Shown here one piece after another: positions 52,375 to 60,916 of a stretch of 64,000 nucleotides of DNA. Under the pieces are notes generated by a model. The model was not told the DNA's origin and ran no database searches. It was given only the letters and a program-made list of their open reading frames with translations. The position numbers and the translations under genes are program-made. Position 1 is the stretch's first letter; each line of letters starts with the position of its first letter. This DNA comes from Marisediminicola sp040546025 (lineage in GTDB: Bacteria > Actinomycetota > Actinomycetes > Actinomycetales > Microbacteriaceae), in the NCBI RefSeq assembly GCF_040546025.1, contig NZ_JBEPNA010000001.1:248001-312000 (forward strand), read 5' to 3'.

Positions 52375-53673
52375 GTGACGGTTACGGTGCCGTCCGCCCT
52401 CGCCGCCGGGGTCAGGCTGAACGGCGTGCGGATGCTCCGGAGCCTGGGGCTGGATGCACCGTCGCCACTGGTCAAACAGCTTCCGACCCTCGCCCTCTTC
52501 GGCGTCGCCGTCATCATGAGCGTCGTCGTGCCGTCACTCGAGGTGACGAGCGTGCCCGGCCTAGCCGCCGCAGCCGTGATCATGTTCGCCAACACCGTGT
52601 TCGCGGTCGTCATCACGGCACGTCCGGCCCTCAAACGGCTTGAGATCCTCATCCCGGCCGCTGACTTCGTCGCGATCGGGGTGCTGCGCTTTGCCACCGG
52701 TGAGAGCCAGTCGATCTTCGCCTCGCTCGCGATTCTCCCCGTCGTCTGGGTCGCGGCAATGGAGGGCCGCCGTTTCATCGCCTTCGCCGCTCTCGGAGCC
52801 CTCGTCTCAGTGATCGTGCCTCTCCTGATTGCGGCCGACGTCGACAGCAACCCCAACGAGCTCTTCCGGGCCGCCTTCAACCCCGTGGCGTTCGGTGCCG
52901 CCGCCGCGGTTGTCAACGAGCTGGCACGCCAGGCTCGAAAGCAATTGCGCATCGTGCGGGTGCGGGAGGAGGCGGCCGCCAGTGAGCTCAGCCAGGCCGC
53001 TGTCGTGCAGCGTGCCCTTCTGCCCAAGGACGGAGGGTCGCTCGCCGGCTACGAGGTCGCTGGCGTGTGCATCCCCTCGAAGAGCGTCGGCGGCGACTTT
53101 TTCGACTGGTATCCGATCGACGGCGGAATTGCGCTGACGATCGGCGACGTGATGGGCAAGGGGGTCGGAGCCGGCATGATCGCCGCGACCGCGAGGGCAG
53201 TCGTACGGAGCGCCGCTCGCAGGGACGACCCCATCATCGCGCTGGAGCGCCTCGCGACCTGCCTCGCAACAGAGCTGAGCGAAGCGGCCACCTTCGTGAC
53301 ACTCTTCCACGCGCGGGTGCGCGCGGCTGACGGCCTGGTCAGCTATGCGGATGCCGGCCACGGGCTGACCCTCGTCGTGCGAGCGGATGGAACGGCCGAG
53401 CGGCTCTCGTCGCTCGACTTCCCGCTCGGCGCGCTCGCCGACGACGGCTGGGCGAGGCTCGAAACCGTGCTCGGGCGCGGAGAGACGATCGTGAGCTTCA
53501 GCGACGGAGTGCTCGACCTGTACGACGGAACCCTGACCGCCGTCGATGAGGTCGCCGCGATTGCCAGGTCGACCCGCAGCGCGCGGGAGCTCGTCGACGC
53601 GATCGCCTCTGTGGCGCGGCTCGAGCAGAATCCCGACGACGTGACGATCGTCGCCCTGCGGCGCGACGCCTGA
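52375..53673 (+). CDS. Membrane PP2C/SpoIIE-type protein phosphatase
   Basis: Likely dephosphorylates the STAS protein encoded at 55778. The 432-residue protein has an N-terminal membrane region (about 20-180) with five or six hydrophobic segments that is homologous to the N-terminus of the kinase at 57026 (shared PSPL-KQ-PT, LFGVAV and NELARQAR-like stretches). A short linker (VREEAAASELSQAAVVQRALLP) follows, as in RsbU-like phosphatases. The SpoIIE domain has metal ligands D241 (VGGDFFDW), GDVMGKGVGAG, YADAGHGL and D377 (SDGVLD). GTG start one base after pcrA stop. Confidence 0.88.
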   Translation: MTVTVPSALAAGVRLNGVRMLRSLGLDAPSPLVKQLPTLALFGVAVIMSVVVPSLEVTSVPGLAAAAVIMFANTVFAVVITARPALKRLEILIPAADFVAIGVLRFATGESQSIFASLAILPVVWVAAMEGRRFIAFAALGALVSVIVPLLIAADVDSNPNELFRAAFNPVAFGAAAAVVNELARQARKQLRIVRVREEAAASELSQAAVVQRALLPKDGGSLAGYEVAGVCIPSKSVGGDFFDWYPIDGGIALTIGDVMGKGVGAGMIAATARAVVRSAARRDDPIIALERLATCLATELSEAATFVTLFHARVRAADGLVSYADAGHGLTLVVRADGTAERLSSLDFPLGALADDGWARLETVLGRGETIVSFSDGVLDLYDGTLTAVDEVAAIARSTRSARELVDAIASVARLEQNPDDVTIVALRRDA

Positions 53674-53795
53674 CGCCGACTGAACCTGCGGCCGCGCCCC
53701 CGAACGGGGTGTCGCAATTTCCCGCGTGGCGACGGCTGAGCGGCTAATCTTAAGCATCACTCGTGGGGGACGAGTGCTGCACCAAGGGGGACGGC

Positions 53796-55778
53796 ATGGT
53801 CGTGGTGGACCAGACAACAGCGACGGACCGGCGCGATCTCGCCAGGCTCCTCCTGATGCGGCTGCTTATCGTCGTCACCGTGATCGTCGGAATCAACTAC
53901 ATTGCCTGGCGCCTGTTCTTCTCGCTCAACTGGGACGCGTGGTGGGTCGCGCTGCCGCTCGTCCTGGCCGAGACCTACAGCCTCATCGACGTGAGCCTCT
54001 ACGGACTCACGATGTGGCGCTCCCTCCCCAGGGACGCTCCCGCGGCCGCGCGGCCGGGCGTCACGGTCGACGTGTTCATCACCACCTACAACGAACCCGT
54101 CGAGCTCGTCATCCGCACCGCGCGCGCCGCGCTCGACATCCGCTATCCGCACTCGACCTGGATCCTCGACGACGGCAAGCGCGACGAGATGCGCGAGGCG
54201 GCCGAGGCGGCCGCACTGGGGTACATCACCCGCAGCGACGACTGGAAGAATCGCCCGCTGCACGCGAAGGCCGGCAACCTCAACAACGCGCTCATGGCGA
54301 CATCCGGCGAATTCCTGCTCATTCTCGACGCCGACCAGATCCCGTTGCCCGAGATCCTCGACAACACCCTCGGCTACTTCGACGACCCGCTCGTCGCCCT
54401 CGTGCAGACGCCGCAGGTGTTCGGGAACGTCGACGACAGAGATGCCCTCGGCAGCCAGGCCCCCTTGTTCTACGGCCCGATCCAGCAGGGCAAGGACGGC
54501 TGGAATGCGGCGTTCTTCTGCGGCTCGAACGCGATCCTGCGCCGGGAGGCGCTTATGCAACTCGGTATCGTGCGGTACGTGCGTGAGGTCGAGCGCGCGG
54601 TGCTCAAGGCGCTCAAGGGAGCCGCGGGGGTGCTCAAGGAGGCACGTCGCACCGATGGCGCCGCCGACGCCACCGTCGACGCCGCGCTCGGCAAGGTCTC
54701 GGCCGCGATCGCCGCCACACGCGCCGCGATCGCCGCCGGAGAGCCGCTCGGCAGCGCTACATACCAACTGCAGCGCCAGATCACCGAGGTTTCCCGTGAA
54801 CTGGTCGCCGACGACCTCGAACTGATGGCCCGCGACATCGAGGCGATCGACGCGCTGCGCATGGAGACAGACGGGGACTGGGATGCCCTCATCGATGTGA
54901 ACCAGAACGTCGACACTCTCGCGTCACGCGACCTGTCGCCGCTCGGAGCGCTCACCTCGGTGCAGGCCCTCCTCCGCTCCATCGACGTCGACCGCTCGGA
55001 TGAGGCGCAGCCGCTCATGCCGCTCGCGACCATCTCCGTCACCGAGGACATGGCCACCTCGATGCGGCTTCACGGAATGGGGTGGAAGAGCGCCTACCAC
55101 CACGAGACGCTCGCGATCGGCCTCGCCCCGGAGGACCTCGGCACCGCCCTCAAGCAGCGGCTGCGCTGGGCTCAGGGAACCATGCAGGTGCTGTTGCGGG
55201 AGAACCCGCTCGTTCAGCGCGGCATGTCGCTCGCCCAGCGCCTCATGTACTTCTCCACAATGTGGAGCTATCTGAGCGGATTCGCCGCGATCGCCTACTT
55301 CGCCGCCCCGGTCATCTTCCTCGTTTTCGGGGTGCTCCCGGTCAGCACGACGGCGTTCGAGTTCTTCCTGCGGTTCCTGCCCTTCATCATCGCGAGCCAG
55401 GTGCTGTTCGCCGTGACCGGGCGGGGAATCTCGACCTGGCGCGGCCAGCAGTACAGCCTCGCGTTGTTCCCCGTCTGGATTCGGGCCTGCACGACGGCCG
55501 TCGCGAACGTGTATTTCCAGCGGCCGCTCGACTTCGTTGTGACGGAGAAGACCCGCCAGGGCGGTGCGAACTGGAAGCTCATTCGCCTCCAAATCATCGT
55601 CGCGGCAATCCTTGCGATCGCCGCGGTCGTCGGAATTGTGCGGCTGATTCTCGGCTTCGGTGAACCAGTCGGCACGATCGTCAACGTGGTCTGGGTCGTG
55701 TTCGACCTCATCATTCTCAGCGTCCTGTTTCCCGCTGCCCGCTACTCGGGTTACCTATCGGAGGAGTCACCCCACTAA
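53796..55778 (+). CDS. Cellulose-synthase-like GT2 glycosyltransferase with large insertion
   Basis: Processive-type membrane glycosyltransferase, 660 residues, that probably polymerises an exopolysaccharide from UDP-sugar. Two N-terminal membrane helices (about 25-80); catalytic motifs D125/D126 (ILDDGKRDEM), DAD 178-180 (ILDADQIP), FFCGSNAILRRE at 241-251, TED 416-418, and QRLRW 454-458; then four or five membrane helices and two more at the C-terminus. Between FFCGSNA and TED, where about 25 residues are usual, there are about 175, mostly helical-looking and charged (about 262-410). No PilZ domain. ATG at 53796 is chosen for AAGGGGGACGGC upstream. Confidence 0.85.
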   Translation: MVVVDQTTATDRRDLARLLLMRLLIVVTVIVGINYIAWRLFFSLNWDAWWVALPLVLAETYSLIDVSLYGLTMWRSLPRDAPAAARPGVTVDVFITTYNEPVELVIRTARAALDIRYPHSTWILDDGKRDEMREAAEAAALGYITRSDDWKNRPLHAKAGNLNNALMATSGEFLLILDADQIPLPEILDNTLGYFDDPLVALVQTPQVFGNVDDRDALGSQAPLFYGPIQQGKDGWNAAFFCGSNAILRREALMQLGIVRYVREVERAVLKALKGAAGVLKEARRTDGAADATVDAALGKVSAAIAATRAAIAAGEPLGSATYQLQRQITEVSRELVADDLELMARDIEAIDALRMETDGDWDALIDVNQNVDTLASRDLSPLGALTSVQALLRSIDVDRSDEAQPLMPLATISVTEDMATSMRLHGMGWKSAYHHETLAIGLAPEDLGTALKQRLRWAQGTMQVLLRENPLVQRGMSLAQRLMYFSTMWSYLSGFAAIAYFAAPVIFLVFGVLPVSTTAFEFFLRFLPFIIASQVLFAVTGRGISTWRGQQYSLALFPVWIRACTTAVANVYFQRPLDFVVTEKTRQGGANWKLIRLQIIVAAILAIAAVVGIVRLILGFGEPVGTIVNVVWVVFDLIILSVLFPAARYSGYLSEESPH

Positions 55779-56113
55779 TGGACATCACAGTCAAGGATCT
55801 CGGCGATGGCGTGGCGGTGCTGCAGCTCGACGGCAGGCTGAACATGGTCACCGCCTCGTGCCTGCGCGACCACGTCGGATCGGCCGTCTCGAGCGGACAG
55901 AACCGCATCGCCGTCGACCTCGCGGGGATCGAGTTCATCGACTCGTCCGGGCTCGGCGCGCTCATCAACGGGCTCAAGACCGCGCGGCAGGCCGGCGGCG
56001 ACCTGCGAATAGCGGCGCCGAACGACCAAGTCAAGCTCGTCCTGCAGCTGACCAACATGGAGCGCCTGCTCACCGCGTACGACAGCGCCGAGACGGCGTT
56101 CAACGATGACTGA
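55778..56113 (+). CDS. STAS-domain anti-anti-sigma factor-like protein
   Basis: A 111-residue SpoIIAA/RsbV-type protein. The phosphorylatable serine is in EFIDSSGLGALI (D55, S56, S57). It should bind the RsbW-like partner when unphosphorylated and release it when phosphorylated. Start ATG overlaps the GT2 stop (TAATG), so its translation is coupled to the glycosyltransferase, and its stop overlaps the next gene. Confidence 0.9.
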   Translation: MDITVKDLGDGVAVLQLDGRLNMVTASCLRDHVGSAVSSGQNRIAVDLAGIEFIDSSGLGALINGLKTARQAGGDLRIAAPNDQVKLVLQLTNMERLLTAYDSAETAFNDD

Positions 56114-56519
56114 GATCAGCGTGCACACGCTGTCGATGCTCGCCCCTCCGGACGACGTCGACACCGTGCACGACATGCTCGAGTCGGTGTGGTCGAGCGC
56201 GCCGCAGATCTCGCTGCGCGATCGGTTCAGCTTCGAGACCGCGCTCATCGAGCTCGCCTCGAACGTTATCCGGCATGCGGACGGCGGGGAGGGAGTGAGC
56301 TGTGCCCTCACGGTGGAGATCACCGCAGACCGGATCGTCGCGAGCCTCACCGACTCCGGCCTCGCTGGCAACATCAGCCTCGTCGCCCCCTCCATGCCGG
56401 GGGAACTCGAGGAGTCGGGCCGCGGCCTGTCGATAATCCACGCCCTCGTCGACGAAGTTGACTACGACAGGTGCGACGACCTCAACCACTGGCGGATCTC
56501 CCGCAACCTCGAGTCGTGA
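56106..56519 (+). CDS. RsbW/SpoIIAB-like serine-kinase anti-sigma ATPase
   Basis: A 137-residue GHKL ATPase. The N-box ELASNVIRHAD, the G1 LTDSG and the G2 EESGRGLSIIHALVDEV motifs are intact, so it likely binds ATP and phosphorylates the STAS serine. No sigma factor gene is in the cluster, so its target is either a sigma factor elsewhere or a non-sigma partner such as the glycosyltransferase. Overlaps the STAS gene by eight bases. Confidence 0.87.
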   Translation: MTEISVHTLSMLAPPDDVDTVHDMLESVWSSAPQISLRDRFSFETALIELASNVIRHADGGEGVSCALTVEITADRIVASLTDSGLAGNISLVAPSMPGELEESGRGLSIIHALVDEVDYDRCDDLNHWRISRNLES

Positions 56520-56612
56520 TGCCCGGGATCACCGGCAACGGCGGTGCGGTGCCGGCGCGAGAGGGGGCGACGCGCGTATATTTGGCGTCAGTAGGTTGGC
56601 TGGGGGGCTGGG

Positions 56613-57029
56613 ATGTCAGATTCGCATGAGGCAGTGCCGCCACGCAAGGCACGGGTACTCGTCGCCGACGACGATCCCGACATTCGCGTTCTCGTCGGGA
56701 TCGCCGTGCGCAAGTCCGGACTCGAACTTGTCGGCGCAGCGGTCGACGGCACCGAGGCGTGGGAGCTCGTGCGCGCGTTGAAACCCGACCTGCTTGTGAC
56801 GGATGTCTCGATGCCCGGCCTCAGCGGTCTCGAGCTGTGCGGCCTCATCCGCGATGACGACGAGCTTTCCGGCACGCGGGTCGTGATGCTGTCCGCCGCC
56901 GCCGACGAGCCAGCGCACGCCGCCGGCCGGGATGCGGGAGCCGTGGAGTACCTGATCAAACCGTTCAGCCCACGCGAACTGGCCGATCGACTCGTCGAAC
57001 TTACCCAGTCGTCGACGGCCAGGCTGTGA
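56613..57029 (+). CDS. Stand-alone response regulator receiver
   Basis: A 138-residue CheY-like protein with no output domain. ADDDPDIR acidic pocket, phospho-acceptor D64 in LLVTDVSMPG, the conserved Ser/Thr at LSAAADE and lysine in YLIKPFS. Without a DNA-binding part it must act through protein contact. GGGGGGCTGGG before the ATG is its ribosome-binding site, and a TATATT at 56577-56582 may be a -10 of an internal promoter. Overlaps the kinase gene by four bases. Confidence 0.9.
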   Translation: MSDSHEAVPPRKARVLVADDDPDIRVLVGIAVRKSGLELVGAAVDGTEAWELVRALKPDLLVTDVSMPGLSGLELCGLIRDDDELSGTRVVMLSAAADEPAHAAGRDAGAVEYLIKPFSPRELADRLVELTQSSTARL

Positions 57030-58786
57030 CGCTCACGGCCGTTGCCAACCGCCTCGCCACACCGAATCCGTCGCCGCTGCTGAAGCAAGCGCCGACGACG
57101 ATCCTGTTTGGCGTCGCTGTCGTGATCGTTGCCTTTATGCCGGAGTCGGTCACGAGCCTCGCCTCAATAGTCGCCGCCGCTGTCGCCGTGGTGCTCGCGA
57201 CGGTGCTCGCCGGTGTGCTCACGGCCATTTCACCGACTGCGAAGTTCGCGCTGCTCGTGCCCGCGATCGATCTCATCGCTATCGGCTTCCTGCGCTTCGG
57301 CACGGGGGAGGGGCTCTCCAGCTACTCCGCGCTCATCATCCTGCCGATCATCTGGTTCGCCGCCGAGGAGGGCCGGGAGCACATCTGGTTCGCCTTCATC
57401 GGCACGGCGATCGTGTTGATCTTCCCCTCGGTCGCCGGGCAGAGCGACAGCTCGACGCTGTCCGTGCTGTTGCGCGCATCCTTTTCGGCCGCCGTGTTCA
57501 CGATTGCGGCGGCGGTGATCAACGAGCTGTCCCGCCAGGCGAGGCTGCGGCTGTCGTCGGTGCGGCGCCTCGCCGAGGAGCGCAAGAGCGCACTGGAGTC
57601 GAACGAGCTGCGAACGAACCAGCTCGCCGAAAGCGAGGCGCGCCTGCGGCAGGCACAGCGGATGTTCCGCGGGGTCTGGGGTGCCGTCACGGAGCAGGCG
57701 GTCATCGGCACCGATCTCACGGGCATGATCGACGCGTGGAATCCGGGAGCGGCGCTCATGCTCCGCATCGACGCCGACCAGGTCGAGGACAAGCGGCACG
57801 TCGACGAGTTCCATCTCGCCGACGAGCTCGAAGACCGTGCGCGCGAATTGAACTACCCCGCGGGGGCGACCGTGCTCAACCCCGGCTTCTCAGCGCTGGT
57901 CGAGGAGGCGAGGCTCGGCAGTGCCGAGGTGCGAGAGTGGACCTACCGTCGCGCCGACGGAAGCGAGCTCCCGGTCGAGCTGAGTGTCACCCCGAGGCTC
58001 GACGACGACGGTGAGACCGTGGGCTACCTGTTCGTCGCGCACGACCGCACGAAGGCGCACGAGGTCGCCAAGCTGAAGGACGATTTCGTGGGGCTAATCT
58101 CGCACGAGCTACGCACCCCGCTGAGCTCGATCCTCGGCTACCTCGAGCTGATGCGCGACGACGATGACGAGGAGCTCACCGAGACGCAGCTGCAGTACCT
58201 CGGCGTTGCAGAGCGCAACGCACACCGCCTGCTGACTCTCGTCGGCGACCTCCTGTTCACGGCGCAGGTCGAGTCGGGCAAGTTCAACCTTGAGACGCAC
58301 GTGCAGTCGATGGCACCGATCGTGTCGGCCGCTGTGGACTCCGCGCGCCCGGCCGCCGCCCGCGCCGGTGTCAACCTCAGTGTCGAGATGGTCGACGGCG
58401 GGATGGTGCGCGGCGATTCGGTGCGGCTCGGGCAGGCCTGCGACAACCTCATCTCGAACGCGATCAAGTTCACCCCGTCGGGAGGCACCGTGACCGTCTC
58501 GCTGAACGGCGAGGCACACCGTGTCGTCGTCACCGTCAGTGACACCGGCATGGGCATCCCCGAGGCCGAAATCGACCAGCTGTTCCTACGCTTCTTCCGC
58601 GCCTCGACCGCGACGCGCAATGCGGTGCCCGGGGTGGGGCTTGGGCTCACCATCACCAAGGCGATCGTGACCGCGCACGGTGGCGAGATGGGTGTGCGCA
58701 GCGTAGAGGGCGTTGGCACGAAGTTCAGCATGATGCTGCCGATCGAGCAGCGCGCCCGGGTCGGCTCAGTGGATCTGGCGCAGTAG
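57026..58786 (+). CDS. Membrane PAS sensor histidine kinase
   Basis: A 586-residue kinase. Residues about 15-180 are a membrane domain homologous to that of the phosphatase at 52375; then a coiled linker, a PAS domain (about 210-335; VTEQAVIGTDLTGMIDAWNPGA, YRRADGSELPVELSVTPRLDDDGETVGYLFVAHDRT), HisKA with phospho-H360 in LISHELRTPLSSILGYLELM, and HATPase_c with NLISNAIKFTP, DTGMGIPEAEI and GVGLGLTITKAI. Its likely partner is the receiver gene that overlaps it. GTG start. Ends 21 bases inside the convergent next gene. Confidence 0.93.
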   Translation: MTLTAVANRLATPNPSPLLKQAPTTILFGVAVVIVAFMPESVTSLASIVAAAVAVVLATVLAGVLTAISPTAKFALLVPAIDLIAIGFLRFGTGEGLSSYSALIILPIIWFAAEEGREHIWFAFIGTAIVLIFPSVAGQSDSSTLSVLLRASFSAAVFTIAAAVINELSRQARLRLSSVRRLAEERKSALESNELRTNQLAESEARLRQAQRMFRGVWGAVTEQAVIGTDLTGMIDAWNPGAALMLRIDADQVEDKRHVDEFHLADELEDRARELNYPAGATVLNPGFSALVEEARLGSAEVREWTYRRADGSELPVELSVTPRLDDDGETVGYLFVAHDRTKAHEVAKLKDDFVGLISHELRTPLSSILGYLELMRDDDDEELTETQLQYLGVAERNAHRLLTLVGDLLFTAQVESGKFNLETHVQSMAPIVSAAVDSARPAAARAGVNLSVEMVDGGMVRGDSVRLGQACDNLISNAIKFTPSGGTVTVSLNGEAHRVVVTVSDTGMGIPEAEIDQLFLRFFRASTATRNAVPGVGLGLTITKAIVTAHGGEMGVRSVEGVGTKFSMMLPIEQRARVGSVDLAQ

Positions 58787-59545
58787 GGCGTTCTTCGGCC
58801 ACTGGCGTAGCCGGCGCGGGAGCAGGCGGTTGACCGCCCGCATTCCCGCGACCGCGAGCTCGAAGCGCCGCTCCCGCCGCGGACCCCAGGCGAAGCGAAG
58901 CTGGTTCCGGATGCCCGGGGGCAGCAGCCCCGCCGTCACCAGTCGCGCGAGCGGCATGGCCAGGCGCAGCCAGAGGGGACCGGTCCGCGGGTAGAGCAGC
59001 GACTCGGCGACGCCGAGGGTCGTCGCGTCGACGTGCAGGCCGGCCAGCTGCGATCGCCAGTACTCCGCGAACGCGGCCCGGTCGGCCGGCCACAGCTCCG
59101 GCGGAACCTGCAGCGCCGTTCCGATGGCCGCGTAGTCGGCGTAGACCCGGTCACGGTCGGCGTCGGACAGAGTTCCGATCAGCCGCTCGTGCACGAGCAT
59201 GGCGGTGTCATAGAGCGTCGCGGCGACCCACAGCTGCAGCGCAGCATCCGTCGCGTCGTACGGGGGTGCGGCGCCGGGCTCCGAATGCACCGCCGCGTGC
59301 CTGTGGTTGACCCGCTCCCGCACCGCCGCTACCTGGGCGGGGCTGCCATAGACGATGGCGTACACATAGCCGAGAGTGTGCCGGAGGCGATCCATGGGAC
59401 CGTCGGCGAAACGGCTGTGCCGGGCGATCGCGTGGCCGATCGCGGGGTTGGCCACCTGAAGGAGGATCGCGCGCCCACCACCGGCGATCAGAACGGCCTC
59501 GGCTCCGATGTCGGCAAGACCTCGCCCAGCTCGCTCCGCGGTCAT
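58766..59545 (-). CDS. DUF2236 / MpaB-family oxygenase-like protein
   Basis: A 259-residue protein of the DUF2236 family, which NCBI names oxygenase MpaB family because of relatedness to latex-clearing and mycophenolic-acid MpaB proteins that bind haem. Sequence features: EAVLIAGGGRAILLQVANPAIGHAI near the start, then VNHRHAAVHS and DAALQLWVAATLYDTAMLVHE. ATG at 59545 chosen; longer in-frame reading upstream has no family support. Overlaps the end of the kinase gene on the other strand by 21 bases. Substrate unknown. Confidence 0.8.
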   Translation of the reverse strand: MTAERAGRGLADIGAEAVLIAGGGRAILLQVANPAIGHAIARHSRFADGPMDRLRHTLGYVYAIVYGSPAQVAAVRERVNHRHAAVHSEPGAAPPYDATDAALQLWVAATLYDTAMLVHERLIGTLSDADRDRVYADYAAIGTALQVPPELWPADRAAFAEYWRSQLAGLHVDATTLGVAESLLYPRTGPLWLRLAMPLARLVTAGLLPPGIRNQLRFAWGPRRERRFELAVAGMRAVNRLLPRRLRQWPKNALLRQIH

Positions 59546-59641
59546 GGCTGACACCGTAGCCGGTGCCGCTGTGTGCCGCGTGGCGGCATGAGCCGGCCGG
59601 TCGCGGCGAGGAGAGTAGAGTTCCAAGGGCCCAAGTATCTC

Positions 59642-59663
59642 GACGTCAAGGTATTGTGACGTC
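59642..59663. promoter_or_regulatory. Palindromes upstream of sucC
   Basis: GACGTCA (59642-59648), eight bases, TGACGTC (59657-59663), about 50 bases before the sucC GTG. The left part also reads as a near-palindrome TATCTCGAC-GTCAAGGTA. A likely operator for the sucCD operon, regulator not known. Confidence 0.5.
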
Positions 59664-59712
59664 CGGACGGTGGCACATTCGTTATTACCGACCCGCGGAT
59701 TGGACAAACAGC

Positions 59713-60882
59713 GTGGATCTTTTCGAGTACCAGGCCAGGGACGTATTCGAGTCCTATGGCGTTCCCGTGCTGGCCGGCGTCATCGCCGACAGCCCCGAAG
59801 AAGTACGTGCGGCGGCCGAGAAGCTCGGTGGAACCGTCGTCGTCAAGGCGCAGGTGAAGATCGGCGGACGCGGCAAGGCCGGCGGCGTCAAGGTCGCCCA
59901 CAACCCGCAGGATGCCGAAGAGGTCTCCAAGGCGATCTTCGGGCTCGACATCAAGGGCCACGTCGTGCGACGCGTGATGGTCGCCGCCGGAGCGCGCATC
60001 GCGCAGGAGTTCTACTTCTCGGTGCTGCTGGACCGGGCAAACCGTTCGTTCCTGTCCCTCGCAAGCTACGAGGGCGGTGTCGAGATCGAGATTCTCGCGG
60101 TCGAGCGCCCCGAGGCCCTCGCCAAGGTCGAGGTCGACCCCATCGCGGGCATCGACCTCGCGAAGGCGACCGAGATCGCGACCGCCGCGAGCTTCCCGGC
60201 CGAGCTGGTGCCGAAGATCGCGCCCGTCATCGTGAAGCTCTACGAGGTCTTCGTCGGCGAGGACGCCACGCTCGTCGAGGTCAACCCACTCGTGCTCACC
60301 GAGGAGGGCGACATCGTCGCGCTCGACGGCAAGGTCACCCTCGACGAGAACGCCGAATTCCGTCACGAGGGCCACGCGGCGCTCGTCGACACGGCATCCG
60401 AGGACCCGCTCGAGGCGAAGGCCAAGAAGGCGAACCTCAACTACGTGAAGCTCGACGGCGAGGTCGGCATCATCGGCAACGGCGCGGGCCTGGTCATGTC
60501 GACCCTCGACGTCGTGAGCTACGCCGGAGAGAAGCACGGCCACGTGAAGCCGGCCAACTTCCTCGACATCGGCGGCGGAGCATCCGCCGAGGTCATGGCC
60601 GCCGGCCTCGACGTCATTCTCGGCGACGAGCAGGTCACGAGCGTCTTCGTCAACGTCTTCGGCGGGATCACCTCGTGTGACGCCGTCGCGAACGGCATCG
60701 TCGGCGCACTCGCCGTTCTCGGCGACGCGGCGACCAAGCCGCTCGTCGTGCGCCTCGACGGCAACAACGTCGTCGAGGGCCGCCAGATCCTCGCTGACGC
60801 CGGGCACCCGCTCGTGACCGTCGTGGACACCATGGACGAAGCTGCCGACAAGGCCGCCGAGCTCGCTTACGCCGCTCGCTGA
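59713..60882 (+). CDS. sucC: Succinate--CoA ligase (ADP-forming) subunit beta
   Basis: Beta subunit of the TCA-cycle enzyme that makes ATP (or GTP) from succinyl-CoA. The 389-residue protein has the ATP-grasp start VDLFEYQARDVFESYGVPV, KAQVKIGGRGKAGGVKV, EVNPLVLTEEGDIVALDGKV and the C-terminal CoA-ligase part with NVFGGITSCD. GTG start at 59713. sucD follows in the same direction. Confidence 0.96.
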   Translation: MDLFEYQARDVFESYGVPVLAGVIADSPEEVRAAAEKLGGTVVVKAQVKIGGRGKAGGVKVAHNPQDAEEVSKAIFGLDIKGHVVRRVMVAAGARIAQEFYFSVLLDRANRSFLSLASYEGGVEIEILAVERPEALAKVEVDPIAGIDLAKATEIATAASFPAELVPKIAPVIVKLYEVFVGEDATLVEVNPLVLTEEGDIVALDGKVTLDENAEFRHEGHAALVDTASEDPLEAKAKKANLNYVKLDGEVGIIGNGAGLVMSTLDVVSYAGEKHGHVKPANFLDIGGGASAEVMAAGLDVILGDEQVTSVFVNVFGGITSCDAVANGIVGALAVLGDAATKPLVVRLDGNNVVEGRQILADAGHPLVTVVDTMDEAADKAAELAYAAR

Positions 60883-60916
60883 GCGCACCCGTCGAACCGA
60901 AGGAATAGGGAACAGC

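Noticed and set aside
53763..53795. Earlier GTG start for the glycosyltransferase (MGDECCTKGDG...)
   Set aside because: The ATG at 53796 has a strong purine-rich ribosome-binding site within the stretch that the longer form would translate.
52375..58786. Reading the signalling cluster as a classical general-stress sigma operon (rsb-like)
   Set aside because: No sigma factor gene is present, and a glycosyltransferase sits between phosphatase and STAS genes; the target cannot be assumed.
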